From Cladosporium sp. IMV 00045 (Eukaryota > Ascomycota > Dothideomycetes > Cladosporiales > Cladosporiaceae): a stretch of DNA of 64,000 nt. The position numbers and the translations under genes are program-made. The stretch spans positions 25,584-89,583 of the forward strand of contig MSJI02000923.1 in the NCBI GenBank assembly GCA_001931905.2, given 5' to 3'. Below are positions 1 through 9,092 of this stretch, piece by piece. The notes below the pieces were generated by a model. The model had not been told where the DNA came from, did no database searches, and saw nothing but the letters and a program-made list of their open reading frames with translations. The first letter of the stretch is position 1. Each line of letters begins with the position of its first letter.

Positions 1-610
1 CCAGCCAACGACGAAGATGGCGAGGAAGTTCAGCCAGTCGCAAGCCTTGCGGACAAAGGAGACGCGCCACGTAGGGAAGTAGTCGGTAATGCAGGACCTG
101 GAGGATTGACATTAGAGTCATGACGCAAGCAGAGATCTGGGTAGATTGCCTTACTGGAAGCCCATGTATGAGTGAAGCATAAGCAAGGAAATGAGGCCAG
201 CGTCAACCATGGGAAGCGCAGCGCCAGCAGCAAAAGGAATGGCAGTCAGAGGCACAAGCGCAATAGAAACAGCCCTGTAAGATATTAGTTCTTTTTTTCC
301 TTACTCCTCCCTGTCTACTAATCTTGATCCGGGGTTTGTCGCACCTCTCGAAGCTCCAGTGGTAGCTGCCGTGGGAAGGGTGAGGCGCAGGAGTAGGCAC
401 GGGGTCATTGACACCGCCCTTGATCACCTGGGGAAGAGGAGGGAGAATTGATCGCGCGGCGCTGGTCTGGAAGGTCGCTCTCGGGATAGACTTGAGGATG
501 GGCTGGCTCCTCTGGACGCGGAAAGCGGGCAGGACGGCGGAGGTGAGGGTGCGCTGGGCGGGCGCGGCGAGCGCCTGACGCATGAGGGTGGGGCGGAGAG
601 AGGCGGCCAT
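1..610 (-). CDS. SDH4: Succinate dehydrogenase membrane anchor subunit (CybS), 3' end cut off by window edge
   Basis: This encodes the small membrane anchor of mitochondrial complex II, which helps bind ubiquinone and heme b in the inner membrane. I read three exons: 345-610, 155-274 and 97 running off the window start. Introns are 275-344 (donor GTGCGA, acceptor TTACAG) and 98-154 (donor GTAAGG, acceptor CTCCAG). The start at 610 gives a typical presequence (MAASLRPTLMRQALAA, rich in Arg, Ala and Ser and free of acids). The mature part begins with the fungal CybS signature GGVNDPVPTPAPHPSHGSYHW, then a hydrophobic helix, then the LHSYMGFQ segment carrying the heme-region His, then CITDYFPTW. 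About 160 residues are visible and the last helix lies outside. Family assignment is firm; the exact donor of intron 1 is less certain because GTGCGA is not consensus. It diverges from MAS1 over a 319-bp spacer. Confidence 0.92.
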
Positions 611-929
611 GTTGTGCTGTAAGGGCGGAGTGGAGAGTGAGGGCGGTGGTGGTGGTGGATTGAATAGTCCAACAGCGATGGTATACTTGCACCCACCCGG
701 GCGATTGGAGGTAGATCGGAGATGCACGGAGTTCGTCCTCGGTAAGCGCAGGTGGTCGGCCCAGCCAATCGCAGCGCTGTTGCTTACCTCCCAGCGCGCG
801 ACGGCCCGCTGCCGCGCCTCAAGACTCTCCAGCAGCTGGGACGTCGTCGAGAAAACGAGCCGGATGACCTCGTAGCACCGCCAGCAACACCACCCCCATC
901 CGCCCATTCCGCCCTCTCCTCCGCACATC
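611..929. promoter_or_regulatory. Divergent intergenic region between SDH4 and MAS1
   Basis: The 319 bp between the two start codons must hold both promoters and both 5' leaders. It is G/C-rich without a clear TATA box. I see no consensus regulatory site that I would name. Both genes encode mitochondrial proteins, so co-regulation is a reasonable inference. Confidence 0.5.
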
Positions 930-2451
930 ATGGCCATGGCATCTCGCAGGCTCGCGATGAGCCTTAACCAGGGCCTTCGCGCCAAGAAGGCCATCAGCGC
1001 CGTCAAGCCCAAGATGGGCATGGGCCTGACCCGCAGCCTGGCAACTCCTGTCAAGAGCAACACCACCCAGAGCACCACTCTCAGCAACGGCTTCACCGTA
1101 CGTAGCCATTGGATCTCCCCGCCGCGCCACCCGCTCGCCTCGCTGACCTCACCTGCTACAGATCGCAACCGAGCACTCTCCCTACGCCCAGACCAGCACC
1201 GTGGGTGTCTGGATTGACGCCGGCTCGCGCGCCGAGACCGACAAGACCAATGGCACCGCACACTTCCTCGAGCACCTTGCCTTCAAGGGCACGCAGAAGC
1301 GCAGCCAGTCCCAGCTCGAGCTGGAGATTGAGAACATGGGCGGCCACCTCAACGCCTACACCAGCCGCGAGAACACCGTCTACTACGCCAAGGCCTTCAA
1401 CTCCGACGTGCCCGCGACCGTCGACATCCTTTCCGATATCCTGCAGAACAGCAAGCTCGAGCCTTCAGCGATCGAGCGCGAGCGTGATGTGATCCTCCGC
1501 GAGCAAGAGGAGGTTGACAAGCAGCTTGAGGAGGTTGTCTTCGACCACCTGCACGCCACCGCTTTCCAGGGCCAGCCTCTGGGCCGCACTATCCTTGGTC
1601 CCCAGGAGAACATCCGCAGCATCCAGCGCGCCGACCTCGAGAACTACATCAAGACCAACTACACCGCTGACCGCATGGTCCTCGTCGGTTCCGGTGGCGT
1701 TCCCCACGAGCAGCTCGTCGACCTCGCCGAGAAGCACTTCGCTTCGCTCCCCCACGCCAACGCCAACAGCCAGGCCAATGCCGCCGCCCGTGGCCTCCAG
1801 AGCAAGCCCGACTTTGTCGGTTCTGAGGTAAGGATCCGTGACGACACCATGCCCACCGCCAACATTGCCATCGCTGTTGAGGGTGTCTCATGGAAGGACG
1901 ACGACTACTTCACTGCTCTTGTCACCCAGGCCATCGTTGGCAACTGGGACCGCGCCATGGGCAACTCTCCCTACCTCGGCAGCAAGCTCAGCACCTTCAT
2001 CCACGAGAACAAGCTCGCCAACTCTTTCATGAGCTTCAGCACTTCCTACTCCGACACCGGTCTCTGGGGTATCTACCTTGTTTCCGACAACGTCACCCAG
2101 CTCGATGACCTCGTTCACTTCACCCTCCGTGAGTGGACTCGTCTGACCTTCAACGTCAGCGAGGCTGAGGTTGAGCGCGCGAAGGCTCAGCTCAAGGCCT
2201 CCATCCTTCTGTCCCTCGACGGCACCACCGCCGTCGCCGAGGACATTGGCCGCCAGATCATCACCACCGGCCGTCGTCTGTCTCCCGAAGAGGTCGAGCG
2301 CGTTGTCGGCCAGATCACCGCCAAGGACGTCATGGACTTTGCCAAGCGCAAGATCTGGGACCGCGACATTGCCGTGTCCGCCGTCGGCCAGATCGAGGGT
2401 CTGTTCGACTACTCCAGAATCCGCGGCGACATGACCAGAATGCTGTCGTAG
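930..2451 (+). CDS. MAS1: Mitochondrial processing peptidase beta subunit
   Basis: This is the catalytic beta subunit of MPP, which cleaves presequences from proteins imported into the mitochondrial matrix. Exon 1 is 930-1097, the intron 1098-1161 (GTACGT to CTACAG), exon 2 1162-2451; the product is 485 residues, the usual size. The inverted zinc-binding motif HFLEH starts near residue 90, with the distal glutamate in the stretch ERERDVILREQEE about 76 residues later, as expected for an active M16 peptidase. The N-terminus (MAMASRRLAMSLNQGL) is a basic presequence. The second half carries the typical inactive M16 repeat ending DIAVSAVGQIEGLFDYSRIR. In most filamentous fungi this protein may also serve as core I of complex III; that dual role is family knowledge, not visible here. 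No frame breaks are seen. Confidence 0.96.
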
Positions 2452-3061
2452 AGGAGAGGAGTGGCCAGAGTTTTCTTAGAGCACGTTGATATCACGCAAG
2501 AGAGAAGAGGTGTAGAGAGGAGCGGTGGAGGTTTCATGTGTAATTTGTCATAGAGGAGCAGAGCAGGGCTTTCCGCTCTGAAAAGGTTCTGTCCTGCGCT
2601 GAGCTAGGCGTGGGTAGATGTATGTACATTTAGCCTCCAAATTTTTCCCCTTTGTCCAATCAATTTCTCAGTCCGGTCATCTCGATGTTGTAGTGGCAAT
2701 AGCTGTGAATCGCAGCCGTTGGCATTAACGTTTCCTACCTCTCTACGGACAGATTGATGAGACGGGAAAGCCACGTAATCGGTCCTGTGAAAAATATTCG
2801 TTCACGATACGTGATTTGAATCTATGCAGAGCTACAAAGTAGAAGTACAATTGCATCTTTTGCACGCCACAAAGGTGTGAAGTCTAGAAGGTAGCGAGAT
2901 TGCTGACCGAGATTGCTGACCGCACGAAGCCAAACCGCGGCTGTTCTTCTGGGGATGTCTCCGCACAAACATCGACATCACCACCTCTCAGCTTGCGCTA
3001 ACAACATCGACACTCCGACAGCTATTCAACCTCCAACCCGCGAACCTCGCCGGCAACGAGC
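2452..3061. other. Intergenic, MAS1 3' region and promoter of the next gene
   Basis: No coding sequence is supportable in these 610 bp. The only structure I see is an exact 13-bp tandem duplication (CGAGATTGCTGAC twice) at 2895-2920, close to the likely promoter of the downstream gene. Confidence 0.5.
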
Positions 3062-5404
3062 GTGCCACTCGGACTCATGCTCAACCGTGCAAGAGAGCAG
3101 CTGCAAGCTCGAGCTGTCATTGCCGCACAGTCAAGAGCGTGGCAGCAATGGCGCATAATCACACAAGCTAGAAGCTACTCGCAAGGGGAACGCTCTGAAA
3201 ATGAGGGAACACTTCGACGTGAGTTAATTCGGAAAAATGACCCAAGTGACCACTCGCGTGGCCCTTCGCAGCACAGTCCAAAGAGCACCAGGAAACATAA
3301 GACCACTCAGGTCAAAGAGAAAGGAGCAAAGAAGGAGGGTGCCACCCAGCAATCCGAGATACCTAAGTTTGCGGATTTGGGCGGTCTTGTACACGGGATT
3401 CTTGCTCCAAGGGCGGGAAAAGGCCATGACCAAGAAGTGTCGCATGGAAGCGATGCGCTTGCAAAGCCCAGACCTCCTCGAGGACCTATCGCTCCGACGG
3501 TGTGGCGCAAAGAAGAACTTGAGGATTATACAAGTTTTGGCATCGTCACCACATCTCGCCCCCATAACACGACCATAGAGGAGCTTGCCCAAGAAATTGG
3601 GCCAATGCCGCACATCGACATCCCTGCAGAGAAGCAGAAACCCGCTCTACTGGTGCTGCTCTTGACACCTGGTCTCGCCCGACATGTACTTGATAGAAAT
3701 GCCCCGAACACTGTCTACCAGCGCTTTCAGTTGCAAAAAATCGCTGGTAGCCAGATAGAGAGCATCACCGCTGTGGTAGATCAGCTACCTTCTTCGATGA
3801 ACGACTCAGAAGGAGCCGAGGGTATGGCCTACATGCTCTTGAGAAAGCCTGAGCCATCTGAGGCCGGAGACCAAAAACCGTTTTCGGCGTCTGCGCAGAA
3901 GCCGGGAACGCTCGAATTCCGAGTTTCCTGTGTGGAAAAATACTACAGGTTCCAAGAAAAGAATTTACAGCTTCCGCTCGCTCAAACTATCTTTACAACT
4001 GGCATGGTGTCCACGTTGTTAAGAAGAGAGTACAAGACGAACCCCGAGATTAACAGCCTGGAGTTCCAAAAGGAGGAGCACCTCGAAAGCAAGAAGCTGC
4101 GATTCCCGCATTTCGAATGGACTCGTACCAGTACTCAGATGTACTCTCCGCTGGTGCCTCTCACCCCTTTCAGGAAGATAAATTACGTGATGGGCAACAT
4201 CATCCGGAAACTCTCCTCTGATCGGTCGTGGAGCTTGGCGCCTGGAGAGAACCCGCTCGAGTCGATCATCGTTCATCCTCGCGACACGAACCAGAGCATG
4301 CCCGCTTCCCAGGAGCTTGAAGAGGCCGTGTCAAAGTATTTCGATGCGCTCGATCTGGCGCCGGAGCCGGTTAGCGTGTGGGCGTTCGTCGTTCCCCGTG
4401 TCGAGGACCTCCACCGCGGTCGCAAAGATTTGCTTAGCAAGGCTTCAAAGATACTTATGGCCGACAGTGAGCTCATCAGTTCCTCATGGGACCCTAATTC
4501 AGAGTGCGCCAAGGACATGGGGAGGCAAGTGACTTATCTTCTAAGAAATTTGTTGTCGGACGGTCAAGGCGGCCGTCTGATCAAAGTACTCTCTGGCGGA
4601 GGAGGCTGGGGGAAGAAAGCAGGATTGCTCAGCCTTGATCCTGATGTCGAATATTCGACGCGGGAATTACGTCAAGATGAAGGTTGGAACTTCAACTTCG
4701 ACGGTGTCGACGATGGGACCGGAGCTGCTGCTGAAGCGCAGAAAAAGCAGGCTCTGGGTGAGATCGTCAAGGAAGGCGAGAACATCATGTTCTTCCTGGC
4801 ACCTAAACAAAGTCATTTGGCATGGAGCTGGGAAGATGAGTCCACGGATAGATATACGTCGCCTGACGGGAGCATTTCGCAGCTTGAACTGGCATTTGGC
4901 GTTGTTCCCTCGTCGATTGATGCGATTCCCGAGCGATCGCCGTCAGGATCGGAATCGAAAATTATACAACACCATCCCCGTTGTTTCGGGATGCTTTCGG
5001 AAGGTGGGATGGCAGTGACTAGCTACAAAAAAAGCGACCACAACATCTCCTCCCAGTCCAAATGGGATGTACCTCTCAGCCGCTTCGCCTTTAGAACGTT
5101 CGTTGGCTCTTACTTCCCTAACGCGCATCTTTCCAACTTCCGAAACAAATTCCGAAACGGATCTGAAAAGACAACATCATCCGGAGCAACCGCGAAGCCG
5201 ACCGAAACACCCAAGGGAGAGGCCGCTGAAGAGGAGACCCCCAGCGAAAGATTGCCAGAGTCGGATGATGAGAAGACTGAACACCCTTCTTCTTGCGAGC
5301 AAGACTTCAACGAGAGAATTGCCCAATCGGATTATGAGGAGTCCGAGCAATCCGATACCTCTCAGAGTCAAGCCAAACAAGCAAATGAGCGAAAGCCACT
5401 ATGA
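3062..5404 (+). CDS. Predicted mitochondrial protein of unknown function, ends at a UGA-CUA-G stop
   Basis: A single open exon of up to 780 codons. The first Met is at 3062, but the Met at 3077 begins a better presequence (MLNRAREQLQARAVIAAQSR), and the following arginine- and serine-rich stretch also looks like a matrix-targeting signal, so I infer mitochondrial import. I do not recognise the family. Visible parts are a disordered basic segment (about residues 40-110), a globular region of about 500 residues with a glycine-rich turn (SGGGGWGKKAG near residue 520), and an acidic, Ser/Glu-rich tail from about residue 700. The stop codon at 5402-5404 is UGA followed directly by CUA-G, the established leaky-stop context, and a 329-codon ORF continues in the same frame 9 bases later. 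It may therefore yield a short form and an extended form of about 1,113 residues. Confidence 0.75.
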   Translation: MPLGLMLNRAREQLQARAVIAAQSRAWQQWRIITQARSYSQGERSENEGTLRRELIRKNDPSDHSRGPSQHSPKSTRKHKTTQVKEKGAKKEGATQQSEIPKFADLGGLVHGILAPRAGKGHDQEVSHGSDALAKPRPPRGPIAPTVWRKEELEDYTSFGIVTTSRPHNTTIEELAQEIGPMPHIDIPAEKQKPALLVLLLTPGLARHVLDRNAPNTVYQRFQLQKIAGSQIESITAVVDQLPSSMNDSEGAEGMAYMLLRKPEPSEAGDQKPFSASAQKPGTLEFRVSCVEKYYRFQEKNLQLPLAQTIFTTGMVSTLLRREYKTNPEINSLEFQKEEHLESKKLRFPHFEWTRTSTQMYSPLVPLTPFRKINYVMGNIIRKLSSDRSWSLAPGENPLESIIVHPRDTNQSMPASQELEEAVSKYFDALDLAPEPVSVWAFVVPRVEDLHRGRKDLLSKASKILMADSELISSSWDPNSECAKDMGRQVTYLLRNLLSDGQGGRLIKVLSGGGGWGKKAGLLSLDPDVEYSTRELRQDEGWNFNFDGVDDGTGAAAEAQKKQALGEIVKEGENIMFFLAPKQSHLAWSWEDESTDRYTSPDGSISQLELAFGVVPSSIDAIPERSPSGSESKIIQHHPRCFGMLSEGGMAVTSYKKSDHNISSQSKWDVPLSRFAFRTFVGSYFPNAHLSNFRNKFRNGSEKTTSSGATAKPTETPKGEAAEEETPSERLPESDDEKTEHPSSCEQDFNERIAQSDYEESEQSDTSQSQAKQANERKPL

Positions 5405-5413
5405 CTAGCCAAC

Positions 5414-6403
5414 ATGGGAAAGCAGCACACTATCAACGGCGTATATCGACATGTTGCAGCTACATGGCCGTTTCAAGTCCGCAAAGCCGAGCTCGGCGAC
5501 CTGATCACACGTTACGACGATTCCTTAGAGAAGCTGATTGCTCTTGGACCTGTTGGCATCGACGCACACGAGACGGCCATGAAATATCTGCGGTCGCAAG
5601 TCGGCATGATCGATTGGGCCCCTTTGTCGCGCACGAAGCGAAAGATCGCATGGCTCCAATTGTGCTCCCGATTTATCCCCAGTCTCAAGCGGACTGTCGA
5701 GAAGGCTGAGAAGCAACAAGCCAAGCAAGATGCGGCGGCGACCGACCGACCTAGCAAGTCTTCAGGTCGTTCGGAATTTGCTGTTGCAAGAGACTTGTCT
5801 GCGCAAAAGAGGATTCAAAAAACTAGACTTGACGCCCTGCTCAAGTCTCGTGCTCGATCCGCCGAGAAGCCTGAGGTGCGAACGATTCTCTTCACGCCGC
5901 GCACTACACGCCGAAGGATCAGATTCCAGCGAAGCAGCAAGAAGCCTGCCCGCCTGGTCGAGAGCACAAAACACGTATCCGAGAGGCCTGAAAGCGAATC
6001 GCACACTGGACAAACCTACCTCACGCCAACTGAGAGACGACAACGGCACGTGGACCGCCAGAAACTTCGCAGTCGGCGACGCATCAGACAATACTCTGCC
6101 AGGATGGCTTGGGCCAGAAATAATCAGGAGCGCGAGTCTGCCGGGGCTGATCTTTGGCAACAGCAACAGGCACCGGAGGATCAAGTTCATGATGAATATG
6201 ATCTTGGGCAACAGCAACAAGCACCGGAGGATCAGATTGATTGTGAGCCTGACGGGTCTGATCTTGGGCAACAGCAACAGTCGCTGGAGGGTCGCGTCGT
6301 TCGTACCCCCCGAAAAGATCTGTCGGCATGGCCTAGGCTTGAAGCTCGACAAAGACGAATTCTCGCTCAGGAGGTGGAGGCTTTTGTTCGTCGATCTCGA
6401 TAG
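5414..6403 (+). CDS. Basic glutamine-repeat protein of unknown function; separate gene or readthrough extension
   Basis: A 329-codon ORF starting MGKQHTINGVYRH, with A at -3 and G at +4 around the ATG, which is a good initiation context. It is in the same frame as the preceding 780-codon ORF, separated by one UGA and three sense codons. Residues 1-100 look globular and helical (a tryptophan/leucine-rich segment near residues 60-95). Residues 100-240 are strongly basic and probably disordered. Residues about 240-295 hold three imperfect copies of DLGQQQQAPEDQ, with underlying DNA repeats at 6148-6183, 6200-6236 and 6260-6295. The C-terminus (VEAFVRRSR) is not a PTS1 signal. I do not recognise a family. 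It could be an independent gene with a promoter inside the upstream ORF, the second cistron of one transcript, or a C-terminal extension made by stop-codon readthrough. Confidence 0.55.
   Translation: MGKQHTINGVYRHVAATWPFQVRKAELGDLITRYDDSLEKLIALGPVGIDAHETAMKYLRSQVGMIDWAPLSRTKRKIAWLQLCSRFIPSLKRTVEKAEKQQAKQDAAATDRPSKSSGRSEFAVARDLSAQKRIQKTRLDALLKSRARSAEKPEVRTILFTPRTTRRRIRFQRSSKKPARLVESTKHVSERPESESHTGQTYLTPTERRQRHVDRQKLRSRRRIRQYSARMAWARNNQERESAGADLWQQQQAPEDQVHDEYDLGQQQQAPEDQIDCEPDGSDLGQQQQSLEGRVVRTPRKDLSAWPRLEARQRRILAQEVEAFVRRSR
6148..6295 (+). repeat. Three imperfect coding repeats (QQQQ-APEDQ units)
   Basis: Three near-identical blocks of about 36 bp containing GGCAACAGCAACA and GGAGGATCA lie at 6148-6183, 6200-6236 and 6260-6295, with unequal spacers. 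They encode a repeated DLGQQQQAPEDQ-like unit. The nucleotide similarity suggests recent local duplication. Confidence 0.8.
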
Positions 6404-6692
6404 ATGTTGCGTGGATACGACGGCTTTTATATCGTGTACAGTATCATAATGTATGTATAGTGTAGATCTACTCATATCCCTTTGCTTGGTACCTTGCATT
6501 GGAGAAGCCGATTGGCTCGTGCATGTCAATCCGATTACTACGTCTACGTGAAATAGCCGCGGCTAACAGTCGTCACCTCACATCCCCAATTTCAAGCGCA
6601 GTAGAGTATATGCGATATCGCATGCGCTGCAGGCCGAGGTTGAATCAGAAACCTTTGAGTCCACGGCAAGCAAACAATATGTATTAGCCAGT

Positions 6693-7700
6693 ATGTCAGG
6701 TCTCTGGACCAAGAACAATAAGTCCTACACTCTCTTTGGTACTACCTTCCAAATGCCCTCCTCAACAACATCCTCGCAGCAAGCACCGCACCGCAGACCG
6801 CGAGTCTTGCTCTTTGACATCGGCGGCGTTTGTGTATGTTCGTTCGTGCGAAATCGCTTGATAGAGAAAGAAGGACATCCGAGCGAAAAGTCTGGCTAAA
6901 CCACTCACCAGGTCATCTCGCCCTTCCAAGCGATCCTAGACTACGAGCGGTCCAAGAACATCCCTCCCGGATGGGTCAACCACAGCATATCGGCGACGAG
7001 CCCGAACGGTTCCTGGCAGCGCATCGAACGCGGCGAGATCCCTCTGGACGCTGCGTTCTTCGCTGAGTTCAAGCGCGACTTGACGGATGAAAAGAGATGG
7101 CGGGCGTTCTACACCAAATACCTGGCGAGCCGGCGGAAGGAACAGAAAGCGTCTGATGAGGCCGTCTATGACATCCCGCCCACGCCTGACATTGACGCCG
7201 AGTGGCTTTACTGGGAGATGATGCGCGTCGCCCGCCAGCCGGATCCGCACATGTTCCCGGCGCTCAAGAAGCTGCGCAAAGCAGCGGATGCGAGCAATGG
7301 GCAACTAGTCCTGGCCGCCATGTCGAACACGTCGCACTTCCCGGAAGGACACCAGTTCAACGACGCCTCGACGCCCGAAGGGAAGCAAAACGCGGAGCTC
7401 AAGAGCCTATTCGACGTCTTCGTCTCGTCGGCGCACGCGGGCATGCGCAAGCCGGCGGAGGATATTTACTTCTACACTTTGGGGCGGGTCGCGGAGTTTG
7501 TGAGGCAGAAGGGGTGGGGGGAGGAAGGGGTTAGGATGGAGGATGTGGTGTTTTTGGATGATATTGGGGGGAATTTGAGGACGGGGAGGAAGGTGGGGAT
7601 GCGGACTGTGAAGGTCGTGTTGGGGAGGACAGAGGATGCTGTTAGGGAGTTGGAGGGGATTACGGGGCTTTCCCTTGTGGATGGGAAGGCGAGGTTGTAG
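6693..7700 (+). CDS. HAD-superfamily hydrolase, epoxide-hydrolase/ACAD10 N-domain type
   Basis: Exon 1 is 6693-6833, the intron 6834-6911 (GTATGT to CACCAG), exon 2 6912-7700, giving 310 residues from the first Met or 290 from the Met at 6753. The phase-0 join restores the sequence LLFDIGGVC-VISPFQAILDYE. HAD motif I is DIGGV: the nucleophile Asp is present, but the second Asp of DxD is replaced by Gly. This is typical of the soluble epoxide hydrolase N-terminal domain and ACAD10-like HADs. Motif II is AMSNTS, motif III is the lysine in MRKPAEDIYFY, and motif IV is VVFLDDIGGNLRTGR. A helical cap lies between motifs I and II. A small-molecule phosphatase or haloacid-dehalogenase-like activity is likely, but the substrate cannot be read from sequence. 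Which of the two Met codons is used is unclear. Confidence 0.85.
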
Positions 7701-8294
7701 ATGTGAGTAGACTTGAGTCTTGGGTCTGGTGGTTGTGATAACATTGATACAGTACAAAGGGCACTTTTAAAATGCACGCGCACTTTTGTTCCTCCCGCCG
7801 AAACGCTCTTGATAGATCGCAGCCGATAGCATCAAGCAAGCAGACGATCCACACTGTTCAGTGCTGCGAGCATGTGGCATTGCTTTGCTGATGTTTCGCA
7901 AACCCATCGATGCCTGTCTGGTCAAATGCCCGGTCGAATCGGCGTTGTCTGTTTCTAATAAGACGTTGCTAAGCTGTTTTGCACTGGGACCGTGTCGCTG
8001 AAAGGGAACACCTTGGTCATGCCCCATCAGCCATCCACGAAAATAGATTTGTCAATAATGCTTACGACTCCAGCACGAAACGCATGCGATACGCCCAGGA
8101 AACATGTCGCTGACCATGGTCTCACCAAGCGCGACTCCAACCATTAGCTGATATCTGTAAACATACTTCCAGTCCTTCTCAGAGTCACATAAATGAACAG
8201 CCTGCCCCTCCCAGTATCACTATACTGTTCACAATCTCCCACATCCTCCCACCACTTTCAAACTCAAACGCAACAAAGACTCAAACAATCAATC
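7701..8294. other. Intergenic, nothing identified
   Basis: These 594 bp hold the 3' end of the HAD gene and the leader of the next gene. Candidate upstream Met codons at 8193 are in frame with the next CDS, but the Met at 8295 has the better context. Confidence 0.4.
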
Positions 8295-8813
8295 ATGGAT
8301 TCCCACACCCAAATCAACTTCCAGGGTGGCGCAGCCACCATCGCGCAACCTGCGACAAGCCCCCCCCTGGCCGCTGGAGAAGCAGCACCAGCAGCAGCAA
8401 TCAGTCCCGCTACTCGCGCCATCTTCAACGCGTTTGCCACCGTGGACGCCGTCGACCAAGGCCTCATGGAGGAGCCAGACGAGCTCCCAGCAAGAATGCA
8501 GCATCCTCCCCAGATCACGCGCATGGACATGACCGAGCGCGGCCGAGCTCTTTCGGCAGTCACCGACCTGCAAGTCGCCCAGGTACTTCTGAGCCAGCAA
8601 ATCGCGGAGCAACCGCGTGGCGAGAAGCTCGTCATCACCCGCTCGATGCGCCTGCTTCTCAAAGAGGCCGAAGAGGCGGTCATGAGGTTCTCTCAGTTCT
8701 ACTACTGCGGCTTGTATCCCCATGTGGAGTTCGGGTGGGCGGTGGAGGAGTTTTTGAACACTTGCGATGTGTTGATCGAGGCCGATGCTGCGAATGCTAA
8801 GGGCAGCTACTGA
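8295..8813 (+). CDS. Small uncharacterised protein (172 aa)
   Basis: A single exon read from the ATG at 8295 (context CAATCATGG); an in-frame Met at 8193 would add 34 residues of low-quality leader. The first 50 residues are Ala/Pro/Gln-rich and likely disordered. The rest looks like a compact helical domain, with LQVAQVLLSQQIAEQPRG, then RLLLKEAEEAVMRFSQFYYC, and ends in a Trp/Phe/Leu-rich amphipathic stretch (VEFGWAVEEFLNTCDVLIEA). There is no signal peptide, membrane segment or motif I can name. Codon use resembles that of its neighbours. I consider it a real gene because of the consistent amphipathic helices, but the function is unknown. Confidence 0.6.
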   Translation: MDSHTQINFQGGAATIAQPATSPPLAAGEAAPAAAISPATRAIFNAFATVDAVDQGLMEEPDELPARMQHPPQITRMDMTERGRALSAVTDLQVAQVLLSQQIAEQPRGEKLVITRSMRLLLKEAEEAVMRFSQFYYCGLYPHVEFGWAVEEFLNTCDVLIEADAANAKGSY

Positions 8814-8927
8814 TGAGTGGAGGGGATTTGGTTGTTCAGAATGTTCTTATGTTTCTTTTGTTTTTCTTTTGTTGGGGTGAGGCGCTCTGGCGATGGAGCT
8901 AAAGATGGTTGCCTGCTATGTTTTCTG

Positions 8928-8990
8928 CCTTTCTTGTTTTCTTGTTTTCTTGTTCTCTTGCTTTCTTGCTTTCTTGCTTTTACTCTTTGT
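8928..8990 (+). repeat. Pyrimidine-rich minisatellite (TTTTCTTG-like units)
   Basis: About seven tandem 8-10-bp units of the form TTTTCTTG / CTTTCTTG lie just after the preceding gene, probably in its 3' UTR. I see no function. Confidence 0.75.
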
Positions 8991-9092
8991 TGATTTCAGA
9001 CAGGCGATGAGTTCAAGGCACTTTCCTGTCATGTTTTCTCATTTTCGTAGTTTGTTCAATTCAAGCAGGTCCAACCTTTCAAAGTTCCCAAA

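Noticed and set aside
203..1261. Long minus-strand open frame across SDH4 and the 5' part of MAS1
   Set aside because: Only its part from 610 downwards encodes a recognisable protein (SDH4 exon 1); the upstream part is antisense to MAS1 and the downstream part reads into an intron.
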